Source: Lentisphaeria bacterium UBA1724
GTDB taxonomy: Bacteria > Verrucomicrobiota > Lentisphaeria > Oligosphaerales > Oligosphaeraceae
Direction: 5' to 3'
Assembly (NCBI GenBank): GCA_002315885.1
Contig: DCIO01000044.1
Span: forward strand, 3,047-8,503
Length of the DNA stretch: 5,457 bases
Part shown: piece by piece, positions 1 to 5,420 of the stretch
Layout: the number at the start of each line of letters is the position of its first letter
Position numbering within the stretch: position 1 is the stretch's first letter
The notes under the pieces: model-generated
Seen by the model: only the letters and a program-made list of their open reading frames with translations
Told to the model about the DNA's origin: nothing
The model's database searches: none
Made by a program: the position numbers and the translations under genes

Positions 1-1428
1 GGTGATGGCGTTTATGTCGCCAAGGGTTCCAAGGATGTCCTGCTTGAGAATTTGGATTTGAATGACCACCATCGTCAGGGCATCAGCGTCATCTACGCGG
101 AGAATGTGGTCATTCGGCATTGCAAGATCCACGGCACCAAAGGCACTGCGCCTGAGGCGGGCATTGACTTCGAGCCCAATTTCAACGAAGAGCCCATCCT
201 CAACAACCTGGTGGAGGATTGCCACATCTATGACAACGCGGGCTTCGGCATTGACTTCGCCCTGCCCTTCAATTCCATCAAGCCCGTCTCCATCACCATC
301 AAGGACAGCCGTATCGAGAACAACGGCAAAGGCGAATTGGAATTCATCCCCCGTGGTGACAAGACGGGGCCGCTCTGTGGCTTCATTGACATCATCAACT
401 GCCAGATGAAGACCACGAAGGGGCGCCCGCTGACCTTCACGGGCCTCCGCAATGGCTGCACCGCCATCACCTTCCGGAATTGTCTCTTCGATGCGCGTGG
501 AGTCAAAGTAACGCCGATTTATTTCAATTCCGAATATCCCGAGGATGTGGCCGGCGTCAATTTCGGGGACACTGTGATGCTTTTCGATCCCTCCAAGCCG
601 TTGGTGGATTTGACGAACATCGGCATGGCGGCCTTCCAGGCTCCCTGGGGCAAGCTGACCCTGCGCCACAATGGCAAGGACACCGTCTATGACTTCACGG
701 CGGATGCGGATGCCCATCCTGGGTTGCCCGCCATGAAGAAATACAAGGCGCGTTTTTCCAGCAAGGAGGTCAATGTCAGAGGGCTAGTGCCTGCCGAGTC
801 CATCAAGGGCGAGAATGGCGGTCCCGTGGCGGTCCGCGGGAAGGTATCCTTCCTGCAATATGCGGAACCCGGGATTCCTGTCAATCTGAATTTCCATGTC
901 GTCTGGGCGCGCAATCCAGGGGGTGACATGGCGGTGGAAATCCTGGATCCCGACGGCAAGCGCGTGGCAAGCACTCGGGCGGTTTGTCCCGACGGGACGG
1001 TATCCATCGACGCCAAGAAGGCTGGCGTCTATCGGGTGACTCTGAATACGGGCGGCCGGAGTGTCGCGGTCACCTCGGACGCGCCTGGACTGGGATATTG
1101 TGCGGACCAGGGGGGATTACCCACCTTCCGGAGCAACCATACGCTGTATTTCGAGGTGCCTGCCGGTCTCACCGAGGTCTTCCTGGAACTCTGCACCGAC
1201 AACGGCGAAGGCATGGCGGTGGAGTTGCGGAATGAAAGGGGCGAGGTCGTCGCCGACACGGGCTTCTTCCAGACCCTGAATTACTTCTGCGTGGAACGCA
1301 AGCCCACCCAGGAACCCGTTCTCTGGAGCATCCGCCAATACAAGGTAGTGGAAGACAACTGTGTGCGCCTGGGTGCCCCCATGGAACCCATCTTCTATGC
1401 CAGCCCCGCTGATTGGCTGAAGAGGTAA
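1..1428 (+). CDS. Right-handed parallel beta-helix protein, 3' part (5' end outside window)
   Basis: The reading frame is open from the first base to a TAA at 1426-1428, giving 475 codons, so the gene starts upstream of the window; the TTG at 52 is not a convincing start. Residues about 1-165 show spaced short strand-turn units typical of PbH1 repeats in the pectin lyase-like fold: GDGVYVAKGSKDVLLENLDL, then ISVIYAENVVIRHCKIHG, VEDCHIYDNAGFGIDF, ITIKDSRIENNG and ITFRNCLFDARG. Asn and Cys recur at turn positions, and GIDFEPN (about 54-60) is followed by GIDFALP. Residues about 275-475 are different: Gly/Asp-rich beta-strand sequence such as GDMAVEILDPDGKRVAS and GMAVELRNERGEVVAD, suggesting two related beta-sandwich modules. 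The fold is used by polysaccharide lyases, hydrolases and epimerases as well as non-enzymatic surface proteins. I infer an exported glycan-related role; substrate and catalytic residues cannot be named. Any signal peptide lies outside the window. The gene converges on upp. Confidence 0.8.
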   Translation, partial: GDGVYVAKGSKDVLLENLDLNDHHRQGISVIYAENVVIRHCKIHGTKGTAPEAGIDFEPNFNEEPILNNLVEDCHIYDNAGFGIDFALPFNSIKPVSITIKDSRIENNGKGELEFIPRGDKTGPLCGFIDIINCQMKTTKGRPLTFTGLRNGCTAITFRNCLFDARGVKVTPIYFNSEYPEDVAGVNFGDTVMLFDPSKPLVDLTNIGMAAFQAPWGKLTLRHNGKDTVYDFTADADAHPGLPAMKKYKARFSSKEVNVRGLVPAESIKGENGGPVAVRGKVSFLQYAEPGIPVNLNFHVVWARNPGGDMAVEILDPDGKRVASTRAVCPDGTVSIDAKKAGVYRVTLNTGGRSVAVTSDAPGLGYCADQGGLPTFRSNHTLYFEVPAGLTEVFLELCTDNGEGMAVELRNERGEVVADTGFFQTLNYFCVERKPTQEPVLWSIRQYKVVEDNCVRLGAPMEPIFYASPADWLKR

Positions 1429-1431
1429 TAC

Positions 1432-1541
1432 TTCGCGGCAACAATGTTGCCGCGCACAGAACATTCGCGGCAACAATGTTGCCGCGCACAGAACATTCGC
1501 GGCAACAATATTGCCGCGCACAGAACATTCGCGCACATTCG
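1432..1541. repeat. 32-bp tandem palindromic repeat, three full copies plus a degenerate fourth
   Basis: Three contiguous 32-bp units occupy 1432-1463, 1464-1495 and 1496-1527. Each starts TTCGCGGCAACA and ends GCGCACAGAACA. The core of units 1 and 2 is a 21-bp palindrome with 10-bp arms, CGCGGCAACA and TGTTGCCGCG, around a single A. Unit 3 differs by one base, G to A in the right arm (AATGTT becomes AATATT). A remnant at 1528-1541 (TTCGCGCACATTCG) looks like a further unit that has lost most of the palindrome and five bases of the linker. There are no unique spacers, so this is not a CRISPR array. It begins three bases after the beta-helix gene stop. Function is unknown: it could be a transcript 3'-end stabiliser, a protein-binding array or a mobile palindromic element. 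Confidence 0.9.
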
Positions 1542-1559
1542 ACGGCGGGGACGCCGTCG
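1540..1559. repeat. GC-rich perfect hairpin between the repeat array and the terminator
   Basis: CGACGGCG (1540-1547) and CGCCGTCG (1552-1559) form a perfect 8-bp inverted repeat around the loop GGGA. No T-run follows, so it is not a terminator by itself. It directly abuts the degenerate end of the 32-bp array and may be a diverged member of the same palindrome family or a separate interspersed repeat. Confidence 0.65.
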
Positions 1560-1571
1560 CTACCTCCGAAT

Positions 1572-1615
1572 AACAAACGGGCCCGCCGGAAAATTCCGCG
1601 CGGGCCTTTTTGTTG
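1572..1615. terminator. Probable bidirectional intrinsic terminator between convergent genes
   Basis: GGCCCGC (1580-1586) pairs with GCGGGCC (1600-1606), and the inner CGG (1587-1589) pairs with CCG (1596-1598), with one unpaired C at 1599. On the plus strand the stem is followed at once by TTTTTGTTGTT, a good tail that would end transcripts from the beta-helix gene. On the minus strand the hairpin begins about 10 nt after the upp stop and is followed by the weaker tail CGTTTGTTATT. It is therefore best read as a shared terminator that is stronger in the plus direction. Confidence 0.8.
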
Positions 1616-2251
1616 TTAGAGTGTTCCGAAGAGTCGGTCACCTGCGTCGCCGAGACCTGGGAGGATGTAGCAGCGTTCGTTGAGTCCGCTGTCCAGGCTT
1701 CCCAGATAGATATTCACATCGGGATGGGCTTCCTGGACCACCTTCACGCCTTCGGGAGCGCCGATGATATTCACCATCTTGATGTTCTTGCAGCCCCGGT
1801 CCTTCAGCAGCTGGATAGCCGCCACGGCGCTACCGCCGGTCGCCAGCATGGGATCCAGGATGATCGCCACGCGTTCTGCCAGATCTGGTGGCACCTTGCA
1901 GTAGTATTCCACGGGCAGATGGGTAGTAGGATCGCGATAGAGTCCCACGTGTCCCACCTTGGAGGCGGGCAGGAGGTTCAGCATCGCGTCCACCATGCCC
2001 AATCCCGCGCGGAGGATTGGCACGAAGCAGACCTGTCGGGTGACGAATTTCCCCATGGTGGTGCACAGGGGCGTCTTGATTTCCGCCTCATAGAGCTTCA
2101 GGTCGCGAGTGGCCTCGTAGCCGATCAGCAGCGCGATTTCGCCCACCAGCTGACGGAAATCCCGGGTATCGGTCTCCACCTTGCGAAGCATGGAGATCTT
2201 GTGGGCCACCAGTGGGTGGTCCATTACATGCAGAGTATTCAGAGCTTCCAT
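1616..2251 (-). CDS. upp: Uracil phosphoribosyltransferase
   Basis: This cytoplasmic pyrimidine-salvage enzyme makes UMP and pyrophosphate from uracil and PRPP. The 211-residue product matches the usual length (about 208-210). The PRPP-binding loop is ILDPMLATGGSA at residues 131-142. ILRAGLGMVDAML (79-91) and VGLYRDP (102-108) are the typical phosphoribosyltransferase core. The C-terminal uracil-binding block GLNERCYILPGLGDAGDRLFGT (189-210) is nearly canonical and distinguishes it from other phosphoribosyltransferases. The ATG at 2249-2251 gives the normal N-terminus (VMDHPLVAHKISMLR follows). An AGGA at 2261-2264 on the minus strand, nine bases before the ATG, serves as ribosome binding site and overlaps the TAG stop of uraA, suggesting translational coupling. 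It is the last gene of the uraA-upp operon and is followed by a terminator hairpin. Confidence 0.97.
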   Translation of the reverse strand: MEALNTLHVMDHPLVAHKISMLRKVETDTRDFRQLVGEIALLIGYEATRDLKLYEAEIKTPLCTTMGKFVTRQVCFVPILRAGLGMVDAMLNLLPASKVGHVGLYRDPTTHLPVEYYCKVPPDLAERVAIILDPMLATGGSAVAAIQLLKDRGCKNIKMVNIIGAPEGVKVVQEAHPDVNIYLGSLDSGLNERCYILPGLGDAGDRLFGTL

Positions 2252-2260
2252 TTCAGAGAA

Positions 2261-2264
2261 TCCT
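2261..2264 (-). promoter_or_regulatory. Ribosome binding site of upp, overlapping the uraA stop codon
   Basis: On the minus strand the uraA stop TAG (2265-2263) reads on into AGGA, followed nine bases later by the upp ATG. Sharing bases between stop and ribosome binding site is a common arrangement for translational coupling. It is the only clear Shine-Dalgarno-like site in the window. Confidence 0.65.
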
Positions 2265-3558
2265 ATTTGTTGTCACCGGTGTTGATGTCCACCCGGAGAT
2301 CCTTGGGCATGACCAAGTTCAGGAGAACGCCCACCACAGTGGCGATGAAGAGACCAGAGACATTGACATTGACGCCGCCGATGACCAGTGGCAGGCCGCC
2401 GATGGAGCCGAAGCCGATACCCGTGCAGAGCATGGCGCCCATGATGGTCAGGTTGCGGACATTCGTCATGTCAATCTTTGCTTCGCTGATGGTACGGACG
2501 CCGACGCTGGCGATCATACCGAAGAGCACGATTTCAATACCGCCCTTGACGGGGACGGGGATGGTCTGGAGCACGGCGCCGAACTTGCCGAAGAATGCCA
2601 GCAGGATTGCCAGATATGCGGCGAAGCGCAGCAGCACGGGGTTGTAGTTGCCGGTGGAGGCCAACACGCCGGTGTTTTCGGAGTAGGTGGTGTTGGGAGG
2701 ACCGCCGAAGAAGCCCGCCACTGCGGTGGCAAGACCATCGCCCATCAGAGTGCGATGGAGACCGGGATCCTTGAAGTAGTCCTTGCCCACGACAGCGCCG
2801 ATGGTGGTGATGTCACCCAGGTGTTCCAGGAAGGTAACCAGTGCGATGGGGGCGATGATGACGGCGGCCTGGAGGGTGAATTTAGGAACGGACATGAAGC
2901 CGTTCTGGTAAGGCACATTGAGCCAGTCCGCCTGGGTGATGGGCTCAAAATTCATGTTGTAGACGCCCATGACATTCAGGATGACGCAGAGGAGATACCC
3001 CGCGGCCATGCCGATGAGGATGGGAATCAGTCGGGGAGTCTTCCACTTCATGGACATGCAGATGACCATGACCACGAAAGTGAAGATGGCGATGGAAGAG
3101 CACTGGAGCATGTGGCCGGGATTGAGGCCGTCGTTCTTGCCGATGGCATCCGCAATACCCACGCCCGTCAGGCTAAGACCGATGATGACAATGGCGGGAC
3201 CCGTGACAATGGGGGGGAAGATCTTCTTGATGGTCTCAACACCCACAATCTGGACAATCAGGGCGAAGACCACATAGACCAGCCCCGCGGCGATGATGCC
3301 GCCCTGGGCCAGGGGGATGTTGGCGGCATCACCGCCGATTACCGTGCACAGCGCGGGAATGAAGGCAAAGCTGGAACCCAGGAAAACGGGCACCTTGCAC
3401 TTGGTGCAGAGATGGAAAATCAGCGTGCCGATACCAGCGCAGAAAAGCGCCATAGAGGGGGACATGCCAGTAATCAACGGAACCAGTACCGTCGAACCGA
3501 ACATGGCCAACAGATGCTGGAAACCCAGCGTACAGTTGGTGACAGAGAATTTGCTCAT
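2263..3558 (-). CDS. uraA: Uracil permease, NCS2 (nucleobase:cation symporter 2) family
   Basis: This inner-membrane transporter most likely takes up uracil with protons. The 431-residue product is the usual UraA length (about 430) and is almost wholly hydrophobic, in keeping with the 14 membrane segments of the family. Family landmarks are LGFQHLLAMFGSTVLVPLIT near the N-terminus (11-30), FLGSSFAFI (59-67), LVTFLEHLGDI (240-250) and the signature GGPPNTTYSENTG (285-297). Glu245 and Glu294 correspond to the two glutamates that bind uracil in E. coli UraA. Immediate linkage to upp, 11 bp downstream, supports uracil over xanthine or uric acid as substrate. The ATG at 3556-3558 gives the standard N-terminus, but the leader (CTAAAAACACC before ATG) has no Shine-Dalgarno sequence. 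A run of seven G (3211-3217) lies in the gene and encodes conserved Pro-Pro; the frame is intact. Confidence 0.95.
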   Translation of the reverse strand: MSKFSVTNCTLGFQHLLAMFGSTVLVPLITGMSPSMALFCAGIGTLIFHLCTKCKVPVFLGSSFAFIPALCTVIGGDAANIPLAQGGIIAAGLVYVVFALIVQIVGVETIKKIFPPIVTGPAIVIIGLSLTGVGIADAIGKNDGLNPGHMLQCSSIAIFTFVVMVICMSMKWKTPRLIPILIGMAAGYLLCVILNVMGVYNMNFEPITQADWLNVPYQNGFMSVPKFTLQAAVIIAPIALVTFLEHLGDITTIGAVVGKDYFKDPGLHRTLMGDGLATAVAGFFGGPPNTTYSENTGVLASTGNYNPVLLRFAAYLAILLAFFGKFGAVLQTIPVPVKGGIEIVLFGMIASVGVRTISEAKIDMTNVRNLTIMGAMLCTGIGFGSIGGLPLVIGGVNVNVSGLFIATVVGVLLNLVMPKDLRVDINTGDNK

Positions 3559-3627
3559 GGGTGTTTTTAGATTAGGTTAAGGGTGGGTGGAAGAATTAAA
3601 AACAAAAAAGAAAGAAATTCCGAATTG
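3559..3627 (-). promoter_or_regulatory. T-rich leader and probable promoter region of the uraA-upp operon
   Basis: A strong terminator separates dnaA from uraA, so the operon should have its own promoter in these roughly 70 bases. On the minus strand the region is rich in pyrimidines (TTTCTTTCTTTTTTG). A possible -10 box TAATCT lies at 3574-3569, only 10 bases before the uraA ATG, with no convincing -35 box. If used, it would give an almost leaderless mRNA, which would fit the missing Shine-Dalgarno. A short palindrome AATTC-C-GAATT sits at 3616-3626. Exact promoter placement is uncertain. Confidence 0.35.
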
Positions 3628-3665
3628 AAAAAAAGGCACCCTGAGTAAAAACAATCAGGGTGCCT
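3628..3665 (-). terminator. Strong intrinsic terminator of dnaA
   Basis: Read on the minus strand, AGGCACCCTGA and TCAGGGTGCCT form a perfect 11-bp stem (3655-3665 with 3634-3644) around a 10-nt loop, and the stem runs straight into seven T residues (3634-3628). It begins 28 bp after the dnaA stop. On the plus strand no T-run follows, so it acts only on dnaA transcripts. It makes dnaA and uraA-upp separate transcription units, apart from read-through. Confidence 0.93.
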
Positions 3666-3693
3666 GAAAAGGGATTAGGATGGTACGGGAGAC

Positions 3694-5118
3694 TTACGCA
3701 TTTTCGAAGATATTCCGCTCCAGATCGGCAATTTCCTGTCGGAAGTCCTCCGAATCGGAAATGCGTTTCTCAACCACGGAAATGGAATGGAGGACCGTGG
3801 GATGGCTCTTGTCGAAACCCGCCGCAATCTCGGGGAGGGACTTCTCCGTCAACTTCCGGGAGAGATACATGGCGATTTGACGGGGGACCGTGATTTCCGT
3901 CTGACGACACTTCCCCTTCAGATCCTGGACACGGACGTCATAGCGATGGGCCACGAATTCCAGGATGCGCGTCAGAGTCAGCTGCATGGCGGCATCCACT
4001 TCGAATTTGCTTCCCACCACCTTATCCACCAGCGCCTTGGTGACTTCCTCGTAGCTTTGGAGGGGCATCATATCCAGATAGGCCTGCAGAGTCAGCAGGG
4101 AACTCTCCAGATTTCGGACATTGCTCTTGATGCGTCGTGCCAGATACTCCAGGATGCCATTGGGGAGTTTTCGGGTAAAGGAGTGCTGTTTTTCCTCCAG
4201 AATTGCCACGCGTGTAGGCAGATCGGGAGGCGTGATATCCACCGTCAGCCCCATTTCGAAGCGTGAGACCAGTCGTTTTTCCAGCCCAGGCATATCCTGT
4301 GGTGTACGGTCGGAGGCCAGGACAATCTGCTTCTGGCCGTTGTAGAGCGTATTGAAGGTATGGAAGAACTCCTCCTGCATACCGCCCTTCCCGCTGAAGA
4401 ACTGCACGTCGTCAATCAGCAGCACATCCACATTACGGAAGCGCTGACGGAAGTCCGCCATATCCCGATCGCCGCCGGGACGCACTGCCTCGATATACTG
4501 GTTTCCGAATTGTTCGCTGGTCAGATAGACCACATTCTTCTTGGGATCCCGCTCAATCACATCCCTGGCGATTGCCTGAAGGAGGTGCGTCTTTCCCAGA
4601 CCGCTGGGACCATGGATGAAAAGCGGGTTCTTGGACTCGCCAGGATGGGCCGCCACTTCACGGCAGCAGTTGTAGGCAAAACGGGTGTTCTCACCCACAA
4701 CAAAATTGTCAAAGGTGAAAAGACGATTCAGGGTGCCGAGCATGGCATCCCGGTGGGCCTGGATATCACGGGTTTCCGCCACGGGAACCGCGGGGGATGG
4801 TGCCTCGGAAACCTGTTGGGACGCTTCGGATTTGGTGACATCCGCCAAGGAAGGCAACTCCTGCTCCCGGAAAACCACCTCCACAAAGTGCCCCGTCAAG
4901 GCAGTCAGGATATCCTCCAGGTCGGAGCGGTAGTTCATCTCCACCCAATCCACCATGGAATTCGGGGGGAAACCCAAGACGAATTTCTCCCCCGTATACT
5001 CCAAAGGCATGGCCGCAGAAGGACCAAACCACATCTGAACCGCCTGGGGAGAAATCTTACTCTCCAGCAAAGCACAGCATTGGCGCCATAGAACTGAAAT
5101 GTCAATATCTGAAGACAT
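3694..5118 (-). CDS. dnaA: Chromosomal replication initiator protein DnaA
   Basis: DnaA is an ATP-dependent protein that binds DnaA boxes at oriC, opens the duplex and loads the helicase. With the ATG at 5116-5118 the product is 474 residues. Domain I (about 1-86) has the typical VLWRQCCALL...AVQMWFGP start; a Ser/Ala/Pro/Glu-rich linker covers about 87-125. The AAA+ domain starts at FTFDNFVVGENTRFAY (134 on), with Walker A GPSGLGKTH (170-178), Walker B VLLIDDVQF (232-240), sensor 1 around LASDRTPQDM (267-276), the RLVSRF box with Arg282 and Arg286 (E. coli 281 and 285) and sensor 2 Arg335. Domain IV carries DLKGKCRQTEITVPRQIAMYL and ends at ISVVEKRI. Its DNA-contact signature reads SHPTV (438-442) rather than the common DHTTV. 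The same frame extends to a GTG at 5160, adding MSLICPLCSTPFLL; I prefer 5118 because it gives the normal distance to the first Trp. Neither start has a Shine-Dalgarno. No dnaN or recF lies downstream. Confidence 0.95.
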   Translation of the reverse strand: MSSDIDISVLWRQCCALLESKISPQAVQMWFGPSAAMPLEYTGEKFVLGFPPNSMVDWVEMNYRSDLEDILTALTGHFVEVVFREQELPSLADVTKSEASQQVSEAPSPAVPVAETRDIQAHRDAMLGTLNRLFTFDNFVVGENTRFAYNCCREVAAHPGESKNPLFIHGPSGLGKTHLLQAIARDVIERDPKKNVVYLTSEQFGNQYIEAVRPGGDRDMADFRQRFRNVDVLLIDDVQFFSGKGGMQEEFFHTFNTLYNGQKQIVLASDRTPQDMPGLEKRLVSRFEMGLTVDITPPDLPTRVAILEEKQHSFTRKLPNGILEYLARRIKSNVRNLESSLLTLQAYLDMMPLQSYEEVTKALVDKVVGSKFEVDAAMQLTLTRILEFVAHRYDVRVQDLKGKCRQTEITVPRQIAMYLSRKLTEKSLPEIAAGFDKSHPTVLHSISVVEKRISDSEDFRQEIADLERNIFENA

Positions 5119-5192
5119 TAACAAAAAAGGGGTAGAACAAAGGGGACAAATCAGGCTCACTCCCCACGGGAAAACTGCCCTGCGGGAAAAAC

Positions 5193-5250
5193 AATGGCCC
5201 GATACTGCATCACGGCTATCCTGCTAAATAGAAATGGCCGGGACTGCATC
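5193..5250. repeat. Imperfect 40-bp-spaced direct repeat in the dnaA leader
   Basis: AATGGCC followed 4 bases later by ACTGCATC (5193-5211) recurs as AATGGCC followed 3 bases later by ACTGCATC (5233-5250). The two copies share 15 bases in two exact blocks and sit between the candidate promoter and dnaA. They could be paired protein-binding sites or a simple local duplication. Confidence 0.6.
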
Positions 5251-5297
5251 GCCCGCCCGCTTCCGAAAAAGCTGGCACTGTCTTTGTCAGTGCACTC

Positions 5298-5325
5298 AAA
5301 TTAAGCCGTCGGCAATTTTTCGCAA
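5298..5325 (-). promoter_or_regulatory. Candidate sigma-70-type dnaA promoter
   Basis: On the minus strand TTGCGA (5325-5320) and TAATTT (5303-5298) are separated by 16 bases, a fair match to -35 and -10 boxes. Transcription would start near 5291, giving a leader of about 170 nt before the preferred dnaA ATG. A 6-bp inverted repeat, GCACTG / CAGTGC (5275-5293), would cover the start point and could be an operator. This is pattern matching in AT-rich DNA. Confidence 0.35.
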
Positions 5326-5390
5326 ACACTTTCTCGCCCTTTTTCTCAGATTTTTTTATCCATTCCGTCATAAGTCCTTGATTGGCGTTC

Positions 5391-5420
5391 TAGAAAATGA
5401 CTTTTTTCAGAAATTTTCTA
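5391..5420. repeat. Inverted repeat TAGAAAAT-N14-ATTTTCTA
   Basis: TAGAAAAT (5391-5398) and ATTTTCTA (5413-5420) are perfect reverse complements separated by 14 bases, giving a centre-to-centre spacing of 22 bp, about two helical turns. This suits a dimeric regulator, but AT-rich DNA yields such repeats by chance fairly often. It lies upstream of the candidate dnaA promoter. Confidence 0.45.

Noticed and set aside
1432..1541. CRISPR array
   Set aside because: The units are contiguous with no unique spacers, and no cas genes are present.
1117..1641. Minus-strand open frame running through the 32-bp repeats (174 codons)
   Set aside because: It overlaps the beta-helix gene and the terminator, and its repeat peptide (RGNIVAANVLCAA) is just the translated array.
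1610..2647. Plus-strand open frame (345 codons) opposite upp and the end of uraA
   Set aside because: It spans two real genes and the stop/start junction on the other strand, and has no recognisable motif.
3211..3217. Run of seven G in uraA as a phase-variation tract
   Set aside because: The tract is short, encodes conserved Pro-Pro of the NCS2 family, and the frame is intact.
2212..3570. Long plus-strand open frame (452 codons) opposite uraA
   Set aside because: It is antisense to a clearly recognised permease; its product is rich in His, Asp, Gly and Glu from complementing hydrophobic codons and shows no domain. It is a shadow of uraA codon bias.
4022..4030. TTATCCACC, an 8 of 9 match to the DnaA box
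   Set aside because: It lies alone inside the dnaA coding sequence, where it encodes Val-Asp-Lys; a single match is expected by chance.
4360..5091. Plus-strand open frame (243 codons) opposite dnaA
   Set aside because: It is antisense to conserved DnaA domains I-III and has no independent coding signal.
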